Position numbers and translations under genes: made by a program. The notes under the pieces were generated by a model that was not told the DNA's origin, made no database searches, and worked only from the letters and a program-made list of their open reading frames with translations. A stretch of DNA of 5,071 bases from an uncultured bacterium (GTDB lineage: Bacteria; Actinomycetota; Aquicultoria; SKW223): positions 1 through 5,071 of the forward strand of contig CALIRS010000243.1 of the NCBI GenBank assembly GCA_938042205.1, given 5' to 3'. Shown here piece after piece: positions 1 to 5,071 of this stretch; position 1 is the first letter of the stretch; each line of letters begins with the position of its first letter.

Positions 1-175
1 GCTCAGGTAGCCACCCCTTCAGTACTGATTTCAGAATTTAATTTTACGGGGACAAAGGAGGGCTAAGAATAAGAATAAAGTTTTTCATAACACTGACCAA
101 ACAGTTTTTATTTTGCAAATAAAAAAATCCCTTTCTTCCAAATTTTTATATGTTGCTATAGCGTTCAAGATTTAA
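1..175. other. AT-rich non-coding flank downstream of the ATPase operon
   Basis: No coding region can be supported here on either strand; the longest readable pieces are about 14 to 20 codons and lack a matching start signal. On the operon strand this is the 3' flank after the TAA of subunit D. It contains an A/T-only run (a T-tract when read on the minus strand, 121-127), an 8-bp palindrome GCTATAGC at 155-162 and a 10-bp palindrome TCAGTACTGA at 19-28. None forms a GC-rich stem followed directly by a T-run, so I do not call an intrinsic terminator. No further ATPase subunit follows D within the visible 175 bases, so the operon probably ends here. What lies left of position 1 is unknown. Confidence 0.6.
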
Positions 176-811
176 TTACTGAAATAAGCTCCTCTGGGCT
201 TCCAGCATTTCTTTTACTTTCATAACGCGGGTACGAGTTTCGCGATCAATTTCGTCAAGTTTCATAGCGATAGTTTTAATAAGCCCTTCCAGTTGAGGAA
301 TAAGAACTTGCTCAAGAGCATTTACCCGACGGCGAGTCTTTTCCATCTCCCTGGCAATCAGGTAAAGATTATGTTCTAACTCTGCCAATCTAACCACTTC
401 ATAAAAAACTTCTTCAGAATGCTTTATCAAATCTTCAATCTTTAAATTAAAGTCAGGAAGATTGAAAATAAATGGATCGCCCTCAATGATGCCACGCATT
501 TTTATCGTACTCACACCCACAGTTTTTGTCTCTTCAATTTCTACTCGGGACGTAACTGGAAGTTTTTCAAATAGAGATTCAATGACTCCCTCCTCATGTG
601 AGGCTTTGACATATGAAAGCAGCTCATACCCCTGAAGCAAACTCTCCTCAACAAGTTCCCTTATCCTGATGCTTTCATCAGCTATCTCCATAAACCGTTT
701 CAAGAGCTCGTCGAACTTGTCCTTCATAAGTTTGTGACCTCTGCGAGCAAGTCTCAACCTCCGCTTGAGCTTCATGAGTTCCATTCGATTAGGATTTATT
801 CTTCCAGGCAC
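176..811 (-). CDS. atpD: V/A-type ATP synthase subunit D (central rotor shaft)
   Basis: Subunit D is the long coiled-coil rotor shaft that turns inside the A3B3 head and, with F, passes torque to the C subunit and membrane ring; it corresponds in role to F-type gamma. The 211-residue product has the usual family length. The N-terminal helix carries the family pattern NPNRMEL followed by a basic stretch KLKRRLRLARRGHKLMKDK (about residues 6-32). A central, less helical part spans about 80-125. The C-terminal helix contains EKTRRRVNALEQVLIP (157-172), a strong family signature. The GTG at 811 is preferred over the internal ATG at 784 because the conserved NPNRMEL block would otherwise be lost and because a GAGGT motif lies 6 nt upstream. 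It is last in the operon, 10 nt after B. The symbol follows Thermus-style naming (ntpD is equivalent) and must not be confused with F-type beta. Confidence 0.95.
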   Translation of the reverse strand: MPGRINPNRMELMKLKRRLRLARRGHKLMKDKFDELLKRFMEIADESIRIRELVEESLLQGYELLSYVKASHEEGVIESLFEKLPVTSRVEIEETKTVGVSTIKMRGIIEGDPFIFNLPDFNLKIEDLIKHSEEVFYEVVRLAELEHNLYLIAREMEKTRRRVNALEQVLIPQLEGLIKTIAMKLDEIDRETRTRVMKVKEMLEAQRSLFQ

Positions 812-817
812 AGCAAA

Positions 818-822
818 ACCTC
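818..822 (-). promoter_or_regulatory. Ribosome binding site for subunit D
   Basis: GAGGT reads on the minus strand, 6 nt before the GTG at 811. Its first G is the last base of the TAG stop codon of subunit B, so terminating and initiating ribosomes would meet at the same place. This site supports the GTG start of D. Confidence 0.65.
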
Positions 823-2216
823 TACGCTTTTACCGCTGCGCGGCGTTTCTTATGGTAAAACTCTTCAAAAATTTCAGGAGGAATTCTCTTAATTTCAGTT
901 CTTGGAATGATGTGAAGAAGTTCCCAACCGAGATCAAGAGTCTCTTCAATGGTGCGAGATTCGTAATCCCCTTGAGATATAAACTTTTGTTCAAATTCAT
1001 CTGCAAACCTTACAAAAGCTTTATCAGCTTCGGTGAGCGCAGCTTCGCCGAGAACCACCATTAGCTCTCGAGCTTCAATTCCACGAGCATAAGCAGCGAA
1101 AAGTTGATTAGAAAGTGGTGAATGATCTTTTCTGGTTTTCCCTTCTCCAATACCTTTCTCTTTGAGTCTGGAAAGTGAAGGAAGAATGTCTGTTGGAGGA
1201 TATATTCCTTTTCGATGAAGCTCTCGGGAGAGAATTATCTGACCTTCAGTGATGTAACCTGTAAGGTCAGGTATAGGGTGAGTTTTGTCATCCTCAGGCA
1301 TGGTGAGAATAGGCACTTGAGTAATTGAACCTTCAAGTCCTTTGATTCTTCCAGCACGCTCATAAATAGTTGCCAGGTCAGTATACATATACCCTGGATA
1401 ACCTCGTCTCCCAGGAACCTCTTTTCGAGCTGCAGATACTTCGCGCAGTGCCTCACAGTAGTAAGTCATATCAGTTAGAATAACGAGAACGTGCATCCCT
1501 TCATTAAAAGCAAGATGTTCGGCAACAGTTAAAGCAATCCTTGGGGTTGCCAGACGCTCAATAGGAGGATCATTTGCTAAATTGATAAAGAGAACTGTAT
1601 GTTCAAGAGCTCCTGTTTCTTCAAATTGAGAAATAAAAAAATTTGCTTCTTCAAAAGTAATTCCCATCGCTCCGAACACTACCGCAAACGATTCCTCCTG
1701 ACCTTTGACTGTTGCCTGGCGTGCAATTTGTGCCGCAAGCCTCTGGTGGGGAAGCCCAGAACCTGAAAAAATGGGAAGTTTCTGGCCCCTTACCAGAGGA
1801 TTTAATCCATCTATTGAAGAAATTCCTGTCTGAATAAAATCGGTAGGATAGTCACGAGAATAAGGATTAATTGCATTTCCCTGAATATCCCTTTCATCGT
1901 CTGCTATCGGAAGAGGTGCACCATCTTTTGGTCTACCAAGTCCATCAAGAACTCTGCCAAGAAGCTTCCGGGTAACTCCAACCTTCATTGTTTTTCCAAT
2001 GAATCTGATTTTTCCTTTCTTTGGCGAAAGTCCCTGAGTGCCTTCAAACGACTGAACAAGAGCATAATCTTTGGTCGTTTCGAGTACTGTGCCAAGAGCA
2101 ACTTGACCTGTCCCATACTCAATCTCGACTAGCTCTCCATAGGAAGAGTCGCTAATACCTTCAACAAATATTAAAGGTCCTACAATGTCTCTAATGGTTT
2201 CATATTCTTTAACCAA
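822..2216 (-). CDS. atpB: V/A-type ATP synthase subunit B (non-catalytic head subunit)
   Basis: Subunit B alternates with A in the A3B3 head and completes the nucleotide sites at the A-B interface; it corresponds to F-type alpha. The 464-residue length is normal. Visible in order are an N-terminal beta-barrel (about 1-75) beginning VKEYETI, the motif GRVLDGLGRP (87-96), a degenerate P-loop region SGSGLPHQ (151-158) that lacks the Walker lysine, the segment LTDMTYYCEALREVSAARKE (247-266), and LPSLSR ending at Arg350, the expected arginine finger that reaches into the A catalytic site. A helical C-terminal domain follows and ends in a basic tail (HKKRRAAVKA). The start is TTG at 2216: an in-frame TGA lies only two codons upstream and the protein then opens with the family's usual KEY block. 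It sits 14 nt after A and 10 nt before D. In F-type naming atpB is a different protein; ntpB is the synonym. Confidence 0.97.
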   Translation of the reverse strand: MVKEYETIRDIVGPLIFVEGISDSSYGELVEIEYGTGQVALGTVLETTKDYALVQSFEGTQGLSPKKGKIRFIGKTMKVGVTRKLLGRVLDGLGRPKDGAPLPIADDERDIQGNAINPYSRDYPTDFIQTGISSIDGLNPLVRGQKLPIFSGSGLPHQRLAAQIARQATVKGQEESFAVVFGAMGITFEEANFFISQFEETGALEHTVLFINLANDPPIERLATPRIALTVAEHLAFNEGMHVLVILTDMTYYCEALREVSAARKEVPGRRGYPGYMYTDLATIYERAGRIKGLEGSITQVPILTMPEDDKTHPIPDLTGYITEGQIILSRELHRKGIYPPTDILPSLSRLKEKGIGEGKTRKDHSPLSNQLFAAYARGIEARELMVVLGEAALTEADKAFVRFADEFEQKFISQGDYESRTIEETLDLGWELLHIIPRTEIKRIPPEIFEEFYHKKRRAAVKA

Positions 2217-2222
2217 ACTTCA

Positions 2223-2228
2223 CACCCC
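2223..2228 (-). promoter_or_regulatory. Ribosome binding site for subunit B (TTG start)
   Basis: GGGGTG reads on the minus strand in the 14-nt gap between the TAA of A and the TTG of B, with a 6-nt spacer. It is only a partial match to GGAGGTG. It is worth noting because it supports the unusual TTG as the real start of B. Confidence 0.5.
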
Positions 2229-2230
2229 GC

Positions 2231-4003
2231 TTATGCAAAGATTTCCTCCTGAGTCTGTTTTGGAATTGAAGCGATTTCATCGATTTCGTCTTCTGGAATA
2301 AATTTCGCACGGGCAATTTTAAGCCTTACTGAAGCGTTTAATATCTTTTCAAGTTCTCTTCCCTGACTGTATGCTTCAAGAGCACGATGGTAAAAGTCCA
2401 TAATCGCCTTAAGCATCAAATATTGTTTCCTTAAAGAAGTAAACGAATCCCTGTCATTGAAAGCATTTTGCTGTAGAAAGTCTTCCCTTATTGAACGAGC
2501 TGTTTCCAGAAGAATCCTTTCTTCTCCTGAAAGTGCTTCCATCCCAACTAATCTCACAATCTCTTTTAGCTCATCTTCCTTTTGAAGAATGGCCATCGCT
2601 TCTTTCACCAAAGAACCATACTCCTCATCAACCTCGCGGTTGAGATATTCCGCAACAGCTCTATCATAAAGAGAATAACTGTTTAACCAGTTTATAGCCG
2701 GAAAATGTCTCTCATAAGCAAGCCTATCCTCAAGTGCCCAAAATACCTTAACTACTCTTAAAGTAGCCTGAACGACAGGTTCAGAAAGATCGCCTCCAGG
2801 AGGGGATACAGACCCTATGGCAGTTACCGAGCCTTCTCTATCAGTACTTCCCTCGCAGATGACCCTTCCAGCTCGTTCATAGAAGCTTGCCAGTCTTGAA
2901 GCTAAATAAGCCGGGTATCCTTCCTCACCGGGCATTTCCTCAAGTCGTCCTGAGATCTCGCGCAACGCTTCTGCCCACCTTGAAGTGGAATCCGCCTGTA
3001 AGGTAACATCATAACCCATATCCCGAAAATATTCGGCGATAGTAATTCCAGTGTAAATTGACGCTTCACGGGCTGCTACTGGCATATTAGAAGTGTTTGC
3101 AATGAGAACCGTTCTCTCAAGCAAGGGTCTTTCAGTGTATGGGTCCTGAAGTTCAGGAAACTCTAACAAAACATCGGTCATTTCGTTTCCTCGCTCACCA
3201 CAGCCGACAAACACGACTACTTCTCCATTAGCCCACTTAGCTAACTGATGCTGTAAGACAGTTTTTCCACTACCGAACGGTCCAGGAACACAAGCGGTTC
3301 CTCCTTTGGTAATGGGAAAGAAAGTATCAACAACTCTTTGACCGGTTATTAGAGGTTCTTTTGGAGGAAGTTTACGTTTATAAGGTCGAGGAATTCTTAC
3401 GGGCCATTTTGAAAGCATTTTTAATTCTACTTTTTGCCCGTTTACATCCACCACACAGACAACTTCTTCAACGGTAAAATTACCCTCATAAATTTCAACA
3501 ACTTTTGCTGCTTTAATACCATGTGGCACAAGAATGCGGTGTTGAAAATTCACAGTCTCTTGAACAGTCCCTATAATGTCACCTGCTGAAACAACTTCAC
3601 CGGGTTTAACGGCTGGCTCAAAATGCCACTTTTTATCTCTGGAAATTGCCGGTGCTTCAGCACCACGAACGATATAGTGCCCCCACAGGTTTTCGAGAAT
3701 TTCGAGAGGCCTTTCGACTCCGTCATAGATACTTGATAGAAGGCCTGGACCCAATTCCACAGAAAGTGGTGCCCCGGTGCTAAGTACCTCATCTTTAGGA
3801 CGCAAACCTTCCGTTGCCTCATAAACCTGGATGAAAGCCCTTCCGGATCTCATTTCTATGATTTCTCCAACCAGACCTTCTGATCCCACCTTCACCAGGT
3901 CATACATTCTTGCTTTATCCATACCATCAGCTACAACCAGAGGGCCTGATATCCTGATAATTTTTCCGCTGACAACTCTTTCTTTTTTAACACTGATACT
4001 CAT
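2231..4003 (-). CDS. atpA: V/A-type ATP synthase subunit A (catalytic)
   Basis: Subunit A is the catalytic subunit of the cytoplasmic head; it hydrolyses or makes ATP in step with ion movement through the membrane part and corresponds to F-type beta. The 590 residues match the family's usual size. In order: an N-terminal beta-barrel (about 8-75); the extra bulge domain special to A subunits, with WHFEP (126-130) and GDIIGTVQET (141-150); the P-loop GPFGSGKT (241-248) with Lys247; GERGNE (269-274) with Glu270 as the expected catalytic glutamate; the Walker B and following segment around LQADSTSRWAEALRE (335-349); and a helical C-terminal domain (about 440-590). The P-loop has Ser245 where eukaryotic forms have a cysteine. 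No intein interrupts the P-loop region. The ATG at 4003 has AAAGGAG 9 nt upstream. The gene lies 5 nt after F and 14 nt before B. Synonym ntpA. Confidence 0.98.
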   Translation of the reverse strand: MSISVKKERVVSGKIIRISGPLVVADGMDKARMYDLVKVGSEGLVGEIIEMRSGRAFIQVYEATEGLRPKDEVLSTGAPLSVELGPGLLSSIYDGVERPLEILENLWGHYIVRGAEAPAISRDKKWHFEPAVKPGEVVSAGDIIGTVQETVNFQHRILVPHGIKAAKVVEIYEGNFTVEEVVCVVDVNGQKVELKMLSKWPVRIPRPYKRKLPPKEPLITGQRVVDTFFPITKGGTACVPGPFGSGKTVLQHQLAKWANGEVVVFVGCGERGNEMTDVLLEFPELQDPYTERPLLERTVLIANTSNMPVAAREASIYTGITIAEYFRDMGYDVTLQADSTSRWAEALREISGRLEEMPGEEGYPAYLASRLASFYERAGRVICEGSTDREGSVTAIGSVSPPGGDLSEPVVQATLRVVKVFWALEDRLAYERHFPAINWLNSYSLYDRAVAEYLNREVDEEYGSLVKEAMAILQKEDELKEIVRLVGMEALSGEERILLETARSIREDFLQQNAFNDRDSFTSLRKQYLMLKAIMDFYHRALEAYSQGRELEKILNASVRLKIARAKFIPEDEIDEIASIPKQTQEEIFA

Positions 4004-4008
4004 TAGAA

Positions 4009-4347
4009 CTAACTCCTTTGTTTCTTCTTTGGAGAAATGATATCAATACCAATTGCCTGTTCAGCTAAATCTTTTAGCCTGTCAAAAGCCTTCCCTCTCT
4101 CGCCCGTAACCGGTGGTATAAGTACAATCGGTGGAAAACCGCGCACATCAGCATGTTTTTTAACTTCATCCCAGTAGTTTTCGGTAATAATCAATAGTTC
4201 GCACCCTTCTTCCGCCAGAAATTTAAAGAGTGCTTCCAGATTGGTGGTTTCAAAATCTATCGTATTGGCACCAGATGCTGAGAAAAAAGCAGCTGTTACT
4301 TTATCAGCTAAAACATAAACATTTGAAAATTCTCTATGCTGCGACAT
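4009..4347 (-). CDS. atpF: V/A-type ATP synthase subunit F (rotor shaft partner of D)
   Basis: Subunit F is a small Rossmann-like protein that binds the D shaft in the rotor and in some enzymes stimulates or inhibits activity. From the preferred ATG at 4347 the product has 112 residues, near the family norm. It shows the family layout: an opening strand with VYVLADKVTAAFF, a middle strand CELLIITENYWDEV, a PPIVLIPPV strand, and a last helix with the family-like ending AIGIDII. A basic tail PKKKQRS closes it. The start is a choice: a GTG at 4365 would add six residues (118 in all), but GGAGGTG sits 9 nt before the ATG and would lie inside the coding region of the longer form. With the ATG, F overlaps the end of C by 14 nt; it is 5 nt from A. 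In F-type naming atpF means subunit b; the synonym here is ntpG in the Enterococcus scheme. Confidence 0.9.
   Translation of the reverse strand: MSQHREFSNVYVLADKVTAAFFSASGANTIDFETTNLEALFKFLAEEGCELLIITENYWDEVKKHADVRGFPPIVLIPPVTGERGKAFDRLKDLAEQAIGIDIISPKKKQRS
4013..4019 (-). promoter_or_regulatory. Ribosome binding site for subunit A
   Basis: AAAGGAG reads on the minus strand, 9 nt before the ATG at 4003. It lies inside the last sense codons of F (CAA AGG AGT before TAG), so the final Gln-Arg-Ser of F are encoded by the Shine-Dalgarno sequence of A. This close nesting favours coupled translation of F and A. Confidence 0.75.
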
Positions 4348-5071
4348 CTCCACGCACACCTCCACGTCCCATTATTATTCTTAACACATTCCTTTTTATA
4401 AACTCCTGGTCTATCATTAGATTTCTCATAAACCAGATGATATACCCTGAGCCAAAACTCTCATATTTCTTTCCACTTAACAAATTATCCTCAAATTCTC
4501 TTCGCGCACTTTCTGCGTCTTCAGAAGTTCTGGCATTTACAAGTTTAAGAGCAAATTCCCTGAGTTGATAATTGTTTCTATAAATAGCTTTAGCCACATC
4601 TGAAAAATAGTCTTCGTTCTGAAGCTCCAACTTTTTGAACTTACCTTTAATAAAACCAAGATAATATTTCCCGATCATCGAATAGCTATTTTCAAACTGC
4701 TCAGTAAGCTGTTCAATTTCTACTCCTGATCTCAAACTCCAGAAAAAAGTTACTGCATCTGATGCTTCTCCTGACATCAGTTGCCATTTCTTCGCTTCCC
4801 TGTCACCTTTCGCCACAAGGTAGAGAGTAAATCGCCGCCACTCAACAGGAATATTCTTTTCCATTGCTTCTAAGCCCTGGTCGTAATATAGGCTTTTTAA
4901 ACGTCCAACGCTTTCTTTCAGCTTCTGAACAAAAAAAATATTCTCATTAATCTCATTTTTTTCATCAAACAAATGAGACAGCTTCAACCCACATGAATAA
5001 TAGCCGGATCTTATTTGATTACCATAAATACCGGAGCGAATCAATTCAAAATATTTTTTACTCAATGCCAG
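4334..5071 (-). CDS. atpC: Probable V/A-type ATP synthase subunit C, 5' end missing
   Basis: Subunit C (AC39/d family) is the funnel-like socket that fixes the D-F shaft to the membrane ring. The reading frame is open to the window edge, giving 245 visible residues and a TAG stop. A TTG at 5065 could serve as a start but is probably internal: the family is usually about 320-380 residues long, and the two codons before the TTG (CTG GCA) are open. The visible part is rich in helices, aromatic and charged residues, as expected. The best local support is the C-terminal segment FGSGYIIWFMRN...EFIKRNVLRIIMGRG, which follows the family pattern of a last helical repeat with a near-terminal (I/V)xNxxRxI motif. 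The rest is divergent and I cannot match each repeat. Position just before F, A, B and D is the strongest argument. An unrelated accessory protein in this slot is less likely. Confidence 0.68.
   Translation of the reverse strand: MALSKKYFELIRSGIYGNQIRSGYYSCGLKLSHLFDEKNEINENIFFVQKLKESVGRLKSLYYDQGLEAMEKNIPVEWRRFTLYLVAKGDREAKKWQLMSGEASDAVTFFWSLRSGVEIEQLTEQFENSYSMIGKYYLGFIKGKFKKLELQNEDYFSDVAKAIYRNNYQLREFALKLVNARTSEDAESARREFEDNLLSGKKYESFGSGYIIWFMRNLMIDQEFIKRNVLRIIMGRGGVRGDVAA
4357..4363 (-). promoter_or_regulatory. Ribosome binding site for subunit F, inside the C gene
   Basis: GGAGGTG, an almost ideal Shine-Dalgarno sequence, reads on the minus strand 9 nt before the ATG at 4347. It lies in the Gly-Gly-Val codons close to the end of subunit C. 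It decides the start of F in favour of the ATG over the upstream GTG codons at 4365, 4359 and 4353, which have no good leader or overlap this motif. Confidence 0.7.

Noticed and set aside
54..62. Plus-strand AAAGGAGGG resembling a strong ribosome binding site
   Set aside because: No ATG, GTG or TTG follows at a usable distance, and the nearest TTG frame closes after about 20 codons.
60..175. Possible sigma-70-like promoter pairs in the AT-rich flank
   Set aside because: The best pair, TTGGTC and TATTCT with a 17-nt gap on the minus strand, matches the consensus poorly, and there is no visible gene for it to serve.
765..1064. Plus-strand open frame of 99 codons opposite the B/D junction
   Set aside because: It lies antisense to well-supported B and D coding sequence, has no recognisable family features, and its composition is that of a reverse-strand shadow.
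1235..1456. Minus-strand open frame of 73 codons inside B
   Set aside because: It is an alternative frame within the conserved core of B, with no family resemblance.
2231..4003. Possible intein in the catalytic A subunit, a known insertion site in some archaeal and yeast homologues
   Set aside because: The protein has the normal 590-residue length and the P-loop region is continuous.
3571..4040. Short frames overlapping the start of A on both strands (3571-3822 minus, 3831-4040 plus)
   Set aside because: Both are out of frame or antisense to the clear N-terminal part of subunit A and have no support of their own.
4230..4568. Plus-strand open frame of 112 codons across the C/F junction
   Set aside because: It is antisense to the F and C genes; F is recognisable by family motifs and the overlap signals fit the minus strand.
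1..5071. A previously undescribed system, mobile element or CRISPR array
   Set aside because: All space from 176 to 5071 is filled by one conserved ATPase operon with gaps of at most 14 nt, and the remaining 175 bases show no repeats or coding signal.

Overview
The window holds the 3' part of one operon on the minus strand. It encodes the soluble head and central stalk of an A/V-type (vacuolar/archaeal-type) rotary ATPase. In transcription order, right to left, the genes are: subunit C (5' end cut off by the window edge), F, A, B and D. The C-F-A-B-D order is the one known from Thermus-type and many archaeal and bacterial clusters. The identities of A, B, D and F are clear from sequence. The C call rests on position plus a plausible C-terminal helical pattern, because the protein is divergent.

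Packing is very tight. C and F overlap by 14 nt if F starts at the ATG preferred here. The gaps are 5 nt between F and A, 14 nt between A and B, and 10 nt between B and D. Each junction has a Shine-Dalgarno-like sequence that lies in, or directly abuts, the end of the upstream gene. This points to one polycistronic message with translational coupling. Start codons are mixed: ATG for A and preferred for F, TTG for B, GTG for D.

Subunit A carries the catalytic nucleotide site: an intact P-loop, the catalytic glutamate in GERGNE and a Walker B region. Subunit B has a degenerate P-loop but keeps the arginine finger in LPSLSR, as expected for the non-catalytic partner. Together they would form the A3B3 head. 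D and F form the rotor shaft, and C is the socket that joins the shaft to the membrane ring. The membrane subunits (I/a and K/c) and the peripheral stalks (E and G/H) are not visible and would be expected upstream, beyond position 5071. The coupling ion (H+ or Na+) therefore cannot be judged.

The left 175 bases downstream of D are AT-rich and contain no gene or convincing terminator. Moderate-to-low GC, Shine-Dalgarno leaders and TTG/GTG starts suggest a bacterium, probably from an anaerobic lineage that uses V-type ATPases. An archaeon is not excluded and no taxon can be named safely. I see no mobile element, CRISPR array, RNA gene or unknown system. This is an ordinary housekeeping locus with a few details worth checking.
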